This document shows, piece after piece, positions 8,824 through 19,239 of a DNA stretch of 64,000 nt (within the stretch, counting starts at the first letter, position 1; the number at the start of each line of letters is the position of its first letter). Both the position numbers and the translations under genes were made by a program. A model generated the notes under the pieces. It saw only the letters and a list, made by a program, of their open reading frames with translations. It had not been told where the DNA came from and did no database searches. Source of the stretch: Flavihumibacter solisilvae (GTDB lineage: Bacteria > Bacteroidota > Bacteroidia > Chitinophagales > Chitinophagaceae); the NCBI RefSeq assembly GCF_000814475.1, contig NZ_JSVC01000002.1:186001-250000 (forward strand). The letters run 5' to 3'.

Positions 8824-10095
8824 ATGTTACAGGTGAACTTTATCAGGCAAAATGCTGATCTCGTGAAAGAAAGGCTGGCAGTCAGGAATTTTTCCAGGCC
8901 CGAGCTGGTCGATGAATTGCTGGCTCTTGACGAAAAGCGTAGGAAACTGCAGTTTGAAAGGGATGAAATTCAATCAAGGATCAACTCGGCATCCAAAATG
9001 ATTGGCAACCTGATGAGGGAAGGGAAAAAGGAAGAAGCGGAAACGCAGAAACAGGAAGTGACTGCCCTGAAAGCAGCTATGGATGATGTGGCAGAACTGG
9101 ACGGTATAGAATCTTCCATTCATGCGATCCTTGTCCAGATTCCAAACCTGCCATCACCACTCGTACCAAAGGGAAAGACACCCGAAGACAATGAAGTTGT
9201 CAGGGAAGGTGGCATCAGGCCCGCGTTCAACGGTGAAGTAAAACCGCACTGGGATCTTGTGCAACAATATGACCTGATAGATTTTGAATTGGGTAACAAG
9301 ATCACAGGCAGTGGTTTCCCGGTTTATAAAAACAAGGGAGCCAGGCTTCAGCGTGCATTGATCCAGTATTTTCTTGATTATAACACTGCCGCCGGTTATA
9401 TAGAATACCTGCCGCCATTTATGGTTAATGAATCATCAGCCTACGGCACAGGCCAGCTTCCTGACAAGGAGGGCCAGATGTACCATGCTACGGAGGATAA
9501 TTTTTACCTGATCCCTACTGCCGAAGTACCGGTTACCAATATTTACCGCGATGAGATTTTAAAGGAAACCGAGCTTCCCGTCCGCATGACAGCGTACACA
9601 CCTTGTTTCAGGAGGGAAGCGGGAAGCTATGGGAAAGACGTGCGTGGTCTGAACCGGCTGCATCAATTCGATAAAGTAGAGGTCGTTCAGCTTGTACACC
9701 CCGACAAAAGTTATGAAGTGCTCGATGCAATGGTAGCACATGTGGAGAAGCTGATCCAGTCACTTGAACTGCCTTACCGGATACTTCGGTTATGCGGTGG
9801 GGATATGGGTTTTACCTCGGCCCTCACTTACGACTTTGAAGTATACAGTGCTGCCCAGGAAAAATGGCTGGAAGTGAGCTCCGTTTCAAACTTCGAGTCA
9901 TACCAGACCAACAGGATGAAGATCCGGTTCAAAGATGCCAACGGTAAATCGCAATTGCTGCATTCACTGAACGGAAGTGCCATGGCGCTTCCCCGCATAG
10001 TTGCCGCCCTGCTGGAAAATAACCAGGATAAAGACGGAATAAAGCTGCCTAAGGTTCTGCATTCTTATTTCGGCGCGGAACGAATTGGTGGTTGA
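8824..10095 (+). CDS. serS: Seryl-tRNA synthetase
   Basis: Class II synthetase of 423 residues charging tRNA-Ser. The N-terminal arm is the long coiled coil that grips the tRNA (residues about 28-100, rich in Glu and Lys). Motif 2 is TPCFRREAGSYGKDVRGLNR and motif 3 lies in LNGSAMALPRIVAALLEN. I start at MLQVNFIRQNADLV, the usual N-terminus; an in-frame Met seven codons earlier would overlap the promoter. Confidence 0.97.
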   Translation: MLQVNFIRQNADLVKERLAVRNFSRPELVDELLALDEKRRKLQFERDEIQSRINSASKMIGNLMREGKKEEAETQKQEVTALKAAMDDVAELDGIESSIHAILVQIPNLPSPLVPKGKTPEDNEVVREGGIRPAFNGEVKPHWDLVQQYDLIDFELGNKITGSGFPVYKNKGARLQRALIQYFLDYNTAAGYIEYLPPFMVNESSAYGTGQLPDKEGQMYHATEDNFYLIPTAEVPVTNIYRDEILKETELPVRMTAYTPCFRREAGSYGKDVRGLNRLHQFDKVEVVQLVHPDKSYEVLDAMVAHVEKLIQSLELPYRILRLCGGDMGFTSALTYDFEVYSAAQEKWLEVSSVSNFESYQTNRMKIRFKDANGKSQLLHSLNGSAMALPRIVAALLENNQDKDGIKLPKVLHSYFGAERIGG

Positions 10096-10112
10096 TCTGC
10101 AATAATTCATAA

Positions 10113-10204
10113 GTCAAAAACTGAATAGGTCAATGAGTGAATAAATCTGAGGTCGCGCTTAGAAATATTCACTTATTGACCTATTGACTTATTCACTTAC
10201 CGAT
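10113..10204. repeat. Inverted array of 8-bp units (GTSAATAR / YTATTSAC)
   Basis: The left arm (10113-10144) is four contiguous 8-mers: GTCAAAAA, CTGAATAG, GTCAATGA, GTGAATAA. The right arm (10165-10204) is five 8-mers: ATATTCAC, TTATTGAC, CTATTGAC, TTATTCAC, TTACCGAT. The right arm is the reverse complement of the left in sequence and period; a 20-bp core pairs with one mismatch. It could form a long hairpin around a 20-bp loop. It lies between the convergent ends of serS and the metalloprotease gene. A single-arm copy occurs at 22054. Confidence 0.8.
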
Positions 10205-10223
10205 AAGTCGCAAGTAGGTTCAC

Positions 10224-11198
10224 TCAATCCGCAAATGATGCCCTTGGTCCACCAGTTGCAAAAACTGCCAGCATCCGGCTTTTCTGGCCATTTGAGAACA
10301 TGTACATGCAGGCATCGTCCGTGTAATCCATATAGTTCATGGTCATTTCAACCGGGCTGCCAGCGCATGTGCTGTAATGTGGAAAGGATGGACAACCATA
10401 GTTTGCAGCATTGTGTGAAGGGGTGTCGCCAACCTGGTCATTTCCACAGGTTGCATCACCCCAGATGTGACGCAGGTTAACCCAGTGACCAACCTCATGG
10501 GTTGCAGTCCGGCCCAGGTTGAAAGGAGCTGTAGCAGTCCCCGTTCTTCCGAAATACCGCTGGGCTACCACCACGCCATCCGTTGCTGCCGCTCCGCCAG
10601 GAAACTGCGCATATCCCAAAATTCCTCCCATATCATTGACTACCCAGATATTCAGGTTGTTTGCCGGGTCTGTCGCGTCAATACCGCCCTTTGCACTTTT
10701 CTTCATGTCGTTGTTAGTGCGCCAGCTACGCTTGTTTGCATACTTGCGTACAACTTTCGACAAGGTGAAATGAATGCCGACATTTGCTGCCACAGAGGTG
10801 AAGACGGAGGGCGTCTTACTGAAGTCACTGTTTGTCGCATTGAAATCTTCATTCAGCACACTTATCTGCGAAGCGATCTGTGCATCTGAAATGTTCTCAG
10901 TTGCGGTACGGTAGATCACATTTACCACAACGGGGATGGTAATTGTGCCGGTGGCAGCAAGTTGCATGCTCCGTGACTGGATCATCCTTGCCGTAAAACT
11001 TTCGATCTCCTGCATCTTTACCGCGAGTGAGGGGTTCTCCCTGATGTCCTGCTCCAAAACTTCCATCGCAGCACATTCCCGCTGGGTAACTGCCATTACC
11101 GGCTCATCAGTTTCATTGCCGGTTTTCCCAAGGTCAGATTTGGTACATCCTGCCAGCAAAAGTGTGGCCGCAGTGATGTTTAAAAATGTTTTTCTCAT
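10224..11198 (-). CDS. Pappalysin-type (M43) zinc metalloprotease lipoprotein
   Basis: A 324-residue exported protease. A lipobox LLAGC (Cys18) predicts lipid anchoring. The metzincin zinc site is His234-Glu235-x2-His238-x5-His244 in HEVGHWVNLRH, and the Met-turn is NYMDYTDD. Cysteines in the catalytic domain (ATCGND, YGCPSF, STCAGS, DACMYM) match the disulphide pattern of M43 cytophagalysin/ulilysin relatives. Residues 40-120 look like a propeptide-type region. It would degrade proteins outside the cell or at its surface. Confidence 0.9.
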   Translation of the reverse strand: MRKTFLNITAATLLLAGCTKSDLGKTGNETDEPVMAVTQRECAAMEVLEQDIRENPSLAVKMQEIESFTARMIQSRSMQLAATGTITIPVVVNVIYRTATENISDAQIASQISVLNEDFNATNSDFSKTPSVFTSVAANVGIHFTLSKVVRKYANKRSWRTNNDMKKSAKGGIDATDPANNLNIWVVNDMGGILGYAQFPGGAAATDGVVVAQRYFGRTGTATAPFNLGRTATHEVGHWVNLRHIWGDATCGNDQVGDTPSHNAANYGCPSFPHYSTCAGSPVEMTMNYMDYTDDACMYMFSNGQKSRMLAVFATGGPRASFAD

Positions 11199-11353
11199 TC
11201 AGTACGTTTTAATGGTGAACAGATGTGTAGTGATCTGGAAATTATTAAAAATTCAAGATAAGTTCAGTGTCAAAAATCAATACCACGTTGCATTTCAGGG
11301 TAAATGAGTAAAATTGATCTGCTGCACTGTAATGAACGTTTAAACTTTTGATC

Positions 11354-12703
11354 ATGTGGCTGGTCAAACCAGAAATCCTGAAAGTGAAAAAACACCTTAT
11401 CCATAACCGTCATCTTTTGTGGCGGGCTGCATTTGGTCCTTCAACCGGCGATGTCAATGCCTTAAAAAACTCAACACCCAGGAGCATTTATCATGAACTT
11501 CTCCAGGCATCTGCGGGAATAATTAAGCCGATAAGCGTGCAGAGGGAGCCGGTAGCTTCCGGAGAGCCGATAATGCCCGGAACATTACCGGATGATGCGT
11601 TGCGTAAGCTGCAGCGGGAAGAGGTAAAAGTACTGAACCTGTTGTGGCTTGATGAGATGTGCAACGGTAAAGCACAGCTGCGTGAAAAAATGGCTTTTTT
11701 CTGGCATGGTCATTTCGCTTGCCGCAATCGTGATCCCCGTCTTCATGAAAAACTGCTCCATGTTATCCGTACCAATGCCCTGGAAAATTTCGGAACTCTC
11801 CTCAAGGGCGTCAGCAGGTCGGCAGCAATGGTTTATTTCCTCAACAATAACCAGAACAGGAAAGGTCACCCGAACGAAAATTTCGCGCGTGAACTGATGG
11901 AGCTTTTTACCATGGGCAGGGGCTACTATACGGAAGCCGATGTGCAGGAATCAGCCCGTGCTTTTACCGGGTGGAGCACTGATAAAGCGGGTGAATTTGT
12001 TTTCCGTAAACAGCTTCATGACCAGGGCCGGAAGTCATTTCTCGGCAGGCAGGGAAATTTTACCGGCGACGACATCATCGATATCATCCTTGAACAACCG
12101 GCGACAGCTACTTTCATCACTACAAAACTGTACCGGTTCTATGTTAGCGAAAGCCCTGACCCGGCCCATGTAGATTGGCTTTCCAAACGATTCTATCAAT
12201 CCGGCTATAACATCCGGTCACTCCTGGAGGATATCCTGTTAAGCGACTGGTTCTACCATCCATCCATTATTGGCAACCGGATTAAATCACCTGTTGAATT
12301 GCTGGCCGGGGTGAGAAGGCAGTTCCCTATGGCTGTTTATGAAAAATCATCGCAACTGATGATTCAGCGCGTGCTGGGACAGACACTCTTCGTGCCGCCA
12401 GGTGTAGCGGGCTGGCCAACGGGGCGGGGATGGATAGACGGAGCTTCCTTATTGTTCAGGCTTCGCCTTCCTGCTTTATTGTCTCTTAAAAAGCAGGACG
12501 CATGGACCACGTTCGCAGCGGGGTTTGCAGAAAAGGAAAGAAGTAAGATAATACAGGCATTAACTGGTTATTGGTTACAGTCACCTTCATCGCCATCATC
12601 TGACAGTATGCTTCACAATGTGAATGCCGGAGATCCGGAAGACAAAATGATCATGTCTGTTTCACTGAACCTGTTGAGTACACCTGAATACCAAATGTGC
12701 TGA
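11354..12703 (+). CDS. DUF1800 domain protein
   Basis: A 449-residue protein of the DUF1800 family, recognised from HLLWRAAFGPSTGDV, the WHGHFA segment, NNNQNRKGHPNENFARELMELFTMG and the late VPPGVAGWP. No molecular function is established. I use the ATG at 11354; a TTG two codons earlier is in frame. No clear signal peptide is present, although the family is usually linked to exported DUF1501 partners. It is followed 16 bp later by a DUF1501 gene, the standard pair in Bacteroidota, Planctomycetes and Proteobacteria. Confidence 0.88.
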   Translation: MWLVKPEILKVKKHLIHNRHLLWRAAFGPSTGDVNALKNSTPRSIYHELLQASAGIIKPISVQREPVASGEPIMPGTLPDDALRKLQREEVKVLNLLWLDEMCNGKAQLREKMAFFWHGHFACRNRDPRLHEKLLHVIRTNALENFGTLLKGVSRSAAMVYFLNNNQNRKGHPNENFARELMELFTMGRGYYTEADVQESARAFTGWSTDKAGEFVFRKQLHDQGRKSFLGRQGNFTGDDIIDIILEQPATATFITTKLYRFYVSESPDPAHVDWLSKRFYQSGYNIRSLLEDILLSDWFYHPSIIGNRIKSPVELLAGVRRQFPMAVYEKSSQLMIQRVLGQTLFVPPGVAGWPTGRGWIDGASLLFRLRLPALLSLKKQDAWTTFAAGFAEKERSKIIQALTGYWLQSPSSPSSDSMLHNVNAGDPEDKMIMSVSLNLLSTPEYQMC

Positions 12704-12719
12704 TTCAAACTAACTAACT

Positions 12720-13919
12720 ATGCTGATTAAACGAAGATCATTTATCCAGTCCGGGTCACTCGCTGCCGCATCTTTGTTTGTTCCCCGGATGCTGAAGGCA
12801 TTTGAAGGTCCGGGAGCGCTTCCCGCGGGAAATAAGATTCTTATAGTGTTGCAGCTGACCGGTGGAAATGATGGACTCAATACTTTTATTCCTTACCGCA
12901 ATGACCTGTATTACCGCTCGCGGCCACGAATTGGAATTAAAAGGGAACGTGCCTTGCACCTGACGGATGAAATGGGAGTCAATAGTGCATTGCCATACTT
13001 CAAAACTTTATTTGATGAAGGTAATATGGGCATCCTGAACAGTGTTGGCTATCCGCAGCCTGACAGGTCACATTTTCGAAGCATGGACATCTGGCATACC
13101 GCCAGCAATTCAACTGAATATTTAAATACCGGATGGCTTGGAAGATACCTGGATCAGGAATGCGCTTCATGCGAACATCCCTCACAGGCGCTCGAAATTG
13201 ATGAAGTGCTGGGTCTTTGCCTGAAAGGCAATATACATAACGGAATTGCATTCACTGATGCTGCAAGGTTGTACCGCACGGCAAAGGATCCTTTGTTGAC
13301 TAAACTCGTCAGCTCACACGAACATGAACATTCCTCACATACGGTTGATTACCTCTACCAGACACTGGCAGGCACTGTGAATAATGCCGGTTACATTTTT
13401 CAAAACAGCAGGCAGTTCCCTGTATCTGCGGCGTACCCGGGAACCAGTATCGGGAAGGATCTCAAAACAATTGCCTCACTCATTTTATCTGATATCAATA
13501 CCTGTGTCTATTATCTATCTGTTGGCAGTTTTGATACCCATGCAGCACAGGAATCGAGGCAACAGAAACTGTTCCGGGATCTGGACGAAGCCATTGCTGT
13601 TTTTGTTGCAGATATGAAACGGCACTCGCGGTTTGATGATATTCTTATTGCAGGCTTTTCAGAATTTGGCAGAAGGGTGGAACAGAATTCAAGTGGCGGA
13701 ACAGACCATGGTGCTGCCAACAACATGTTCTTTCTGGGTGGTAAAATAAAACAGCAGGGCCTGCTGAACGACCTTCCTGATCTTGCAGACCTCGACGATG
13801 GTGACATCCGTTACAAGGTTGATTTCAGGCAGGTTTATGCGACCCTGCTGGAAAGTTGGCTTGGCGTACAATCACAAACGATCCTTAACGGAAAATTTAC
13901 GCCCCTGCCTTTCTTATAA
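12720..13919 (+). CDS. DUF1501 domain protein with Tat signal
   Basis: A 399-residue protein with a twin-arginine export signal (KRRSFIQSGSLAAAS), then the DUF1501 hallmarks LQLTGGNDGLNT near residue 42, DRSHFRSMDIWHTAS near 115, and FSEFGRRVEQN plus GTDHGAANNMF in the last third. The fold is related to the alkaline phosphatase/sulfatase superfamily but the activity is unknown. A Tat signal implies that it folds, perhaps with a metal, before export. It is coupled to the DUF1800 gene 16 bp upstream. The last six bases overlap the stop of the convergent DUF1080 gene. Confidence 0.9.
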   Translation: MLIKRRSFIQSGSLAAASLFVPRMLKAFEGPGALPAGNKILIVLQLTGGNDGLNTFIPYRNDLYYRSRPRIGIKRERALHLTDEMGVNSALPYFKTLFDEGNMGILNSVGYPQPDRSHFRSMDIWHTASNSTEYLNTGWLGRYLDQECASCEHPSQALEIDEVLGLCLKGNIHNGIAFTDAARLYRTAKDPLLTKLVSSHEHEHSSHTVDYLYQTLAGTVNNAGYIFQNSRQFPVSAAYPGTSIGKDLKTIASLILSDINTCVYYLSVGSFDTHAAQESRQQKLFRDLDEAIAVFVADMKRHSRFDDILIAGFSEFGRRVEQNSSGGTDHGAANNMFFLGGKIKQQGLLNDLPDLADLDDGDIRYKVDFRQVYATLLESWLGVQSQTILNGKFTPLPFL

Positions 13920-14651
13920 TTTTCTCAGCCAGATATTTCTGAAGCTGACCGGGTTACCGTGATCCTGCAATTGAATGCTGAGGGGACCATGTTTTTCATA
14001 AAACGGTTTTCCGATATACAGTGTTTTGCCGGTAAGTTCAACATTGTTCTGTACAAGCACATTGTTATGCAGTACAGTGATGCGAGCCGGACTTTCCAGT
14101 GTACCGTCGCTTTTGAACCTGGGTGCTGTGAAGATCACATCATAGCTTTGCCACTCTCCGGGTTTACGGCAGGCATTAACAAGCGGGATGAGTTGTTTGT
14201 AAAGACTTCCTGCCTGTCCGTTGGAATATGTTTTATTGTTGTAGTTATCCAGAACCTGCAATTCATATTGCTCCATCAGGAAAATGCCACTGTTGCCCCT
14301 TCCCTGGCCTTCGCCTTCTACTTTAGCCGGTGTTCTCCACTCAATATGCAGCTGGCAGTCGCTGAACTGCTGTTTGGTCTTGATGTCGCCCGCTCCGCCT
14401 TTAACGGTCAGGATCCCATTTTCGACTGTCCAACCCGGTTGGCCGCCATTTTTCGCGCTGACCCATTCATTAAGGGAGCTGCCGTCAAATAATACAATTG
14501 CATCAGAAGGAGCTTTCTGTGCATTTCCCGGTTCAATAACGGGAGGTACTGGTTGCCAGACTTCAGTTGCTTTCGGATCACCCTGTTGCTGGGCGCTTGA
14601 TTCAGATTGCATGGCCAATAATACGCTTAAGGAAAAGAATAGATATTTCAT
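13914..14651 (-). CDS. DUF1080 (3-keto-disaccharide hydrolase-like) secreted protein
   Basis: A 245-residue exported protein with signal peptide MKYLFFSLSVLLAMQSESSAQ. The DUF1080 domain is concanavalin-like: LFDGSSLNEWVS, WTVENGILTV, FSDCQLHIEWRTP, GNSGIFLMEQYELQVLD, and the closing GPLSIQLQDHGNPVSFRNIWLR. Related domains hydrolyse 3-keto-glycosides or bind sugars; the exact substrate here is unknown. It is a single gene, convergent with DUF1501 and separated by 41 bp from the lectin gene's stop. Confidence 0.87.
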   Translation of the reverse strand: MKYLFFSLSVLLAMQSESSAQQQGDPKATEVWQPVPPVIEPGNAQKAPSDAIVLFDGSSLNEWVSAKNGGQPGWTVENGILTVKGGAGDIKTKQQFSDCQLHIEWRTPAKVEGEGQGRGNSGIFLMEQYELQVLDNYNNKTYSNGQAGSLYKQLIPLVNACRKPGEWQSYDVIFTAPRFKSDGTLESPARITVLHNNVLVQNNVELTGKTLYIGKPFYEKHGPLSIQLQDHGNPVSFRNIWLRKL

Positions 14652-14692
14652 GTTTTTCAGTTAACGTTTTAAAGTTAAGTAATCCGGTCAAT

Positions 14693-16639
14693 TCATCGGA
14701 TCAGTATGAAGCTGCCTTTTTTCAGGTATTGCTTGCCGTTATAATCTGTACCACTGATGGTCCATGTATAGTTTCCGGCAGGTTGCTTTATCCCATTGAT
14801 AGTGCCGTCCCATCCTTCCGTCCTGGTGCTGCTGTATACCTGTTGTCCCAACCGGTTAAAAATGTGGAAATATTGAAGCGATCTCATGCCGACGGCGATA
14901 AAGCGGTAGCGCTCATTCCGGCCGTCTCCATTTGGCGAGAATGCTGTTGGCATGTAAAGCTCCGGACCCTTGTATATCTTGATGGTGATACTATCTGTAG
15001 TTTCACAACCCGCTGGTGAATAGGCGGTAAGAACGTAGGTAGCCTGCCGGTTATTAGTGGCAACCGGGTCTGGCCTGGCCGGGTCACTGAGTCCGCCTGC
15101 AGGTGACCAAACATAATAAGTGCCACCTGTTCCGTTCAGTTGCACCGGCTGGTTTTCAGCAGCTACAGTATCCCTTCCCGCGAAAGCCCTGGTCTGGTAG
15201 AATGCCGCCGAATGTTTTACAAGGTCGCTGAAGCACCCATTCTCACCCCGGCCTGTCACTGATATCGTATATAACCCCGCCGCAGATGGCCTAAACCGGT
15301 AGGAGTCAGATGCCGTATTCGTGCCTGTCGGTGACCATTGCCAGTTCACAACCGGGTTGCCTGGGTTGGTGGAACTGACCTGGAGCAGCAATTCTTCTCC
15401 CACGCAGTTATCTGATGAGTCTGCCAGGCTGATGGCGGGGAGTTCCAGTAATGCAACTGTTTTGCTCACGATTGCCGATTCACAGCCTTCCTTTGTTTTT
15501 ACCGCGAGACTGATCTCTGCGGTGGATTTATCACTCACCTGGAGCGGGGGAGGGGATTTACCGGAAAATGTATTGCCATCGATAATCCAGTTCCATTCAC
15601 TGATAGTTCCAAATTGCACATATGAAGTATCTGCCAGGGATAAAGGACTGTGTCCGCAGATTGTATCGGGAGCACTAAAACCGGCAACCGGGATTGAACC
15701 AATTGTGATTACCTGTTTGAAGGTGTCCGACCAGCAGCCATTATTTCCAAGGATGCTTGCGCCAACTGTGTAAACGCCAGGGTTCGGATATGCATGCGGG
15801 GGAGGATTTCGTTCATAGGTAAATGATCCGTCACCAAAATCCCAGTAGGTTTTTACGATGCTGCCGAATGAGGAGAAGTTTTCGTTGAATGTGACCTGCT
15901 GTGGTGCGCAGGTTTCAGCAGACGAAACAATATCATATGTGGATCGTAGTGAAGTGCAGAAGCGCTGGTGGTTGACACTGCCCCCTGTTGCAGCACTGAA
16001 GCCCCAGAAAACCAGCGGATCATTTGCAAATACCCGGGATACCAGGTCAATGGTTGCGGATACGCGTTCAACCCCGTCCATTGAAGCAGCTATGATCTTT
16101 GTGAGCGGGTTCCAGCTTACCCGTAGAATATGCCATTGGCAATCTTCGATGTTGTCGTTGTTGGCAAGTGCCGTTACAGGCCCGGAAAGATTGTTACTGC
16201 TGCTGTGGTTGATGTCGCCGTTCAGGTGTATCGTAATATGATCGTAGCCGGGGTCATTGTATTCAGTGTTTTGCCAGGTATCGATCACAATGCCCACACT
16301 TGGTGAAATGCCCTGGAAACCTATGCCGCCACCGGAGCTGCCGATATTTGTACTGATCGGTTGAAGCACAAAGACCATTCCATCCGCGCCATTTGCATCA
16401 ATACAACCGAGGTTAACATCAAACTTGAAATCAAACGGCTGGCTCAGGTCGATCTTGTTGATATTCCATACTGAGCCGGAACGGAAATTTTCAGCAGTCG
16501 TTAGCGTGTAACAGTTACAGTTTTCCTTGTATGCAGAACCATTGATATGATAGGGACTGTCAACCTGCGACGGCTGGGCAATTCCGGAAAAAGCGGATAA
16601 CAGTAACAGGTATAGGAGGAGGGAGGGCTTCAATGTCAA
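14693..16639 (-). CDS. Secreted L-type lectin/PKD protein with type-B T9SS C-terminal domain
   Basis: A 648-residue multidomain secreted protein: signal peptide (hydrophobic residues 5-20), an L-type (legume-like) lectin domain at about 30-235 (DGMVFVLQ, GIVIDTWQN, WHILRVSWNP), a PKD domain at about 245-315 (YWDFGDGSFTYERNPPPHAYP), further PKD/Ig-like repeats, and a C-terminal gliding-associated domain from about 560 (PTAFSPNGDGRNERY, FNRLGQQVYSS, GWDGTING, PAGNYTWTISG). That tail is the type-B sorting signal of the type IX secretion system. The start codon appears to be TTG: a stop lies eight codons upstream and no ATG intervenes before the signal peptide. Probably a surface glycan-binding adhesin. 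Confidence 0.88.
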   Translation of the reverse strand: MTLKPSLLLYLLLLSAFSGIAQPSQVDSPYHINGSAYKENCNCYTLTTAENFRSGSVWNINKIDLSQPFDFKFDVNLGCIDANGADGMVFVLQPISTNIGSSGGGIGFQGISPSVGIVIDTWQNTEYNDPGYDHITIHLNGDINHSSSNNLSGPVTALANNDNIEDCQWHILRVSWNPLTKIIAASMDGVERVSATIDLVSRVFANDPLVFWGFSAATGGSVNHQRFCTSLRSTYDIVSSAETCAPQQVTFNENFSSFGSIVKTYWDFGDGSFTYERNPPPHAYPNPGVYTVGASILGNNGCWSDTFKQVITIGSIPVAGFSAPDTICGHSPLSLADTSYVQFGTISEWNWIIDGNTFSGKSPPPLQVSDKSTAEISLAVKTKEGCESAIVSKTVALLELPAISLADSSDNCVGEELLLQVSSTNPGNPVVNWQWSPTGTNTASDSYRFRPSAAGLYTISVTGRGENGCFSDLVKHSAAFYQTRAFAGRDTVAAENQPVQLNGTGGTYYVWSPAGGLSDPARPDPVATNNRQATYVLTAYSPAGCETTDSITIKIYKGPELYMPTAFSPNGDGRNERYRFIAVGMRSLQYFHIFNRLGQQVYSSTRTEGWDGTINGIKQPAGNYTWTISGTDYNGKQYLKKGSFILIR

Positions 16640-16651
16640 TATTCGGGTAAT

Positions 16652-16691
16652 AAAAAAACATCATTCCTTTGGATTGGAATGATGTTTTTTT
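16652..16691 (-). terminator. Rho-independent terminator after the 67-aa gene
   Basis: A 9-bp stem CATCATTCC / GGAATGATG with an 8-nt loop is flanked by A7 on the left and T7 on the right. It lies 22 bp beyond the stop of the leftward 67-residue gene and stops transcription before the lectin gene. The A/T flanks make it symmetric. Confidence 0.85.
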
Positions 16692-16713
16692 ATTGAATAA
16701 GCGGTAATTTTTA

Positions 16714-16917
16714 TTACCAGCCTTGTTTTGCGATTCCTGCTTTGATGGCAGCCAATGCTTTTTCTTCATTGAGCATTGTGGTCAGCTTATTTCCTTTGCC
16801 GTCATTTCCCTGGGCCATATAACCCCCACGGGCGGTTTTGGTGATCACCGCTTCTTTAATCTCCACGCCTTTTTCCTTTGTCTTCACATTATATGCGGTC
16901 AGTTTGATATCAGCCAT
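16714..16917 (-). CDS. Small conserved protein, 67 aa
   Basis: A 67-residue basic soluble protein (MADIKLTAYNVKTKEKG...) with no signal or membrane segment. A beta-rich N-terminal half is followed by a short helix (EEKALAAIKAGI). I recognise the type as a small Bacteroidota-conserved protein without a known function. It has its own strong terminator and sits alone between gyrB and the lectin gene, so it is probably a monocistronic, well-expressed gene. No Cys or His ligand sets are visible. Confidence 0.75.
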   Translation of the reverse strand: MADIKLTAYNVKTKEKGVEIKEAVITKTARGGYMAQGNDGKGNKLTTMLNEEKALAAIKAGIAKQGW

Positions 16918-17032
16918 GATTAATTGTTTTTTATGGTTAGTGAATATTAAATCTAAAATTTCAAAGGCTTACAAGCTAGCCAAAAATTCCCAAAACCAAC
17001 AAAATCAGTGCCCTATTTCGACAATTTTAAAA

Positions 17033-19036
<2,004 letters not shown>

Positions 19037-19058
19037 TTAAATAAAATTGTGCTATTGG

Positions 19059-19066
19059 CAAATGTA
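19059..19066 (-). promoter_or_regulatory. TAnnTTTG -7 element upstream of gyrB
   Basis: On the minus strand TACATTTG is an exact -7 match, 46 bp before the gyrB ATG. No clear -33 element. Confidence 0.55.
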
Positions 19067-19224
19067 CGGAAAAGCAAGGGTAGATCGGCTGTTTTTAACG
19101 CCCTTAATGGCAATGTGGAAAACGGGTAGAAAGGAGGGTGAAATCACCTGCAGGCCCGCTCTGTCAGCAAACTGTAAAATCTGCCGGGCTTTCGATGTTC
19201 TGCCTCCAATAAGGCATTTTGATG

Positions 19225-19232
19225 TACTTTTG
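19225..19232 (+). promoter_or_regulatory. TAnnTTTG -7 element at the AraC-type gene start
   Basis: TACTTTTG lies only 7 bp before the ATG at 19240. If used, transcription would begin at or next to this ATG, giving a leaderless mRNA, or translation would start at the next in-frame Met (19288). Confidence 0.45.
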
Positions 19233-19239
19233 TCGCCCC

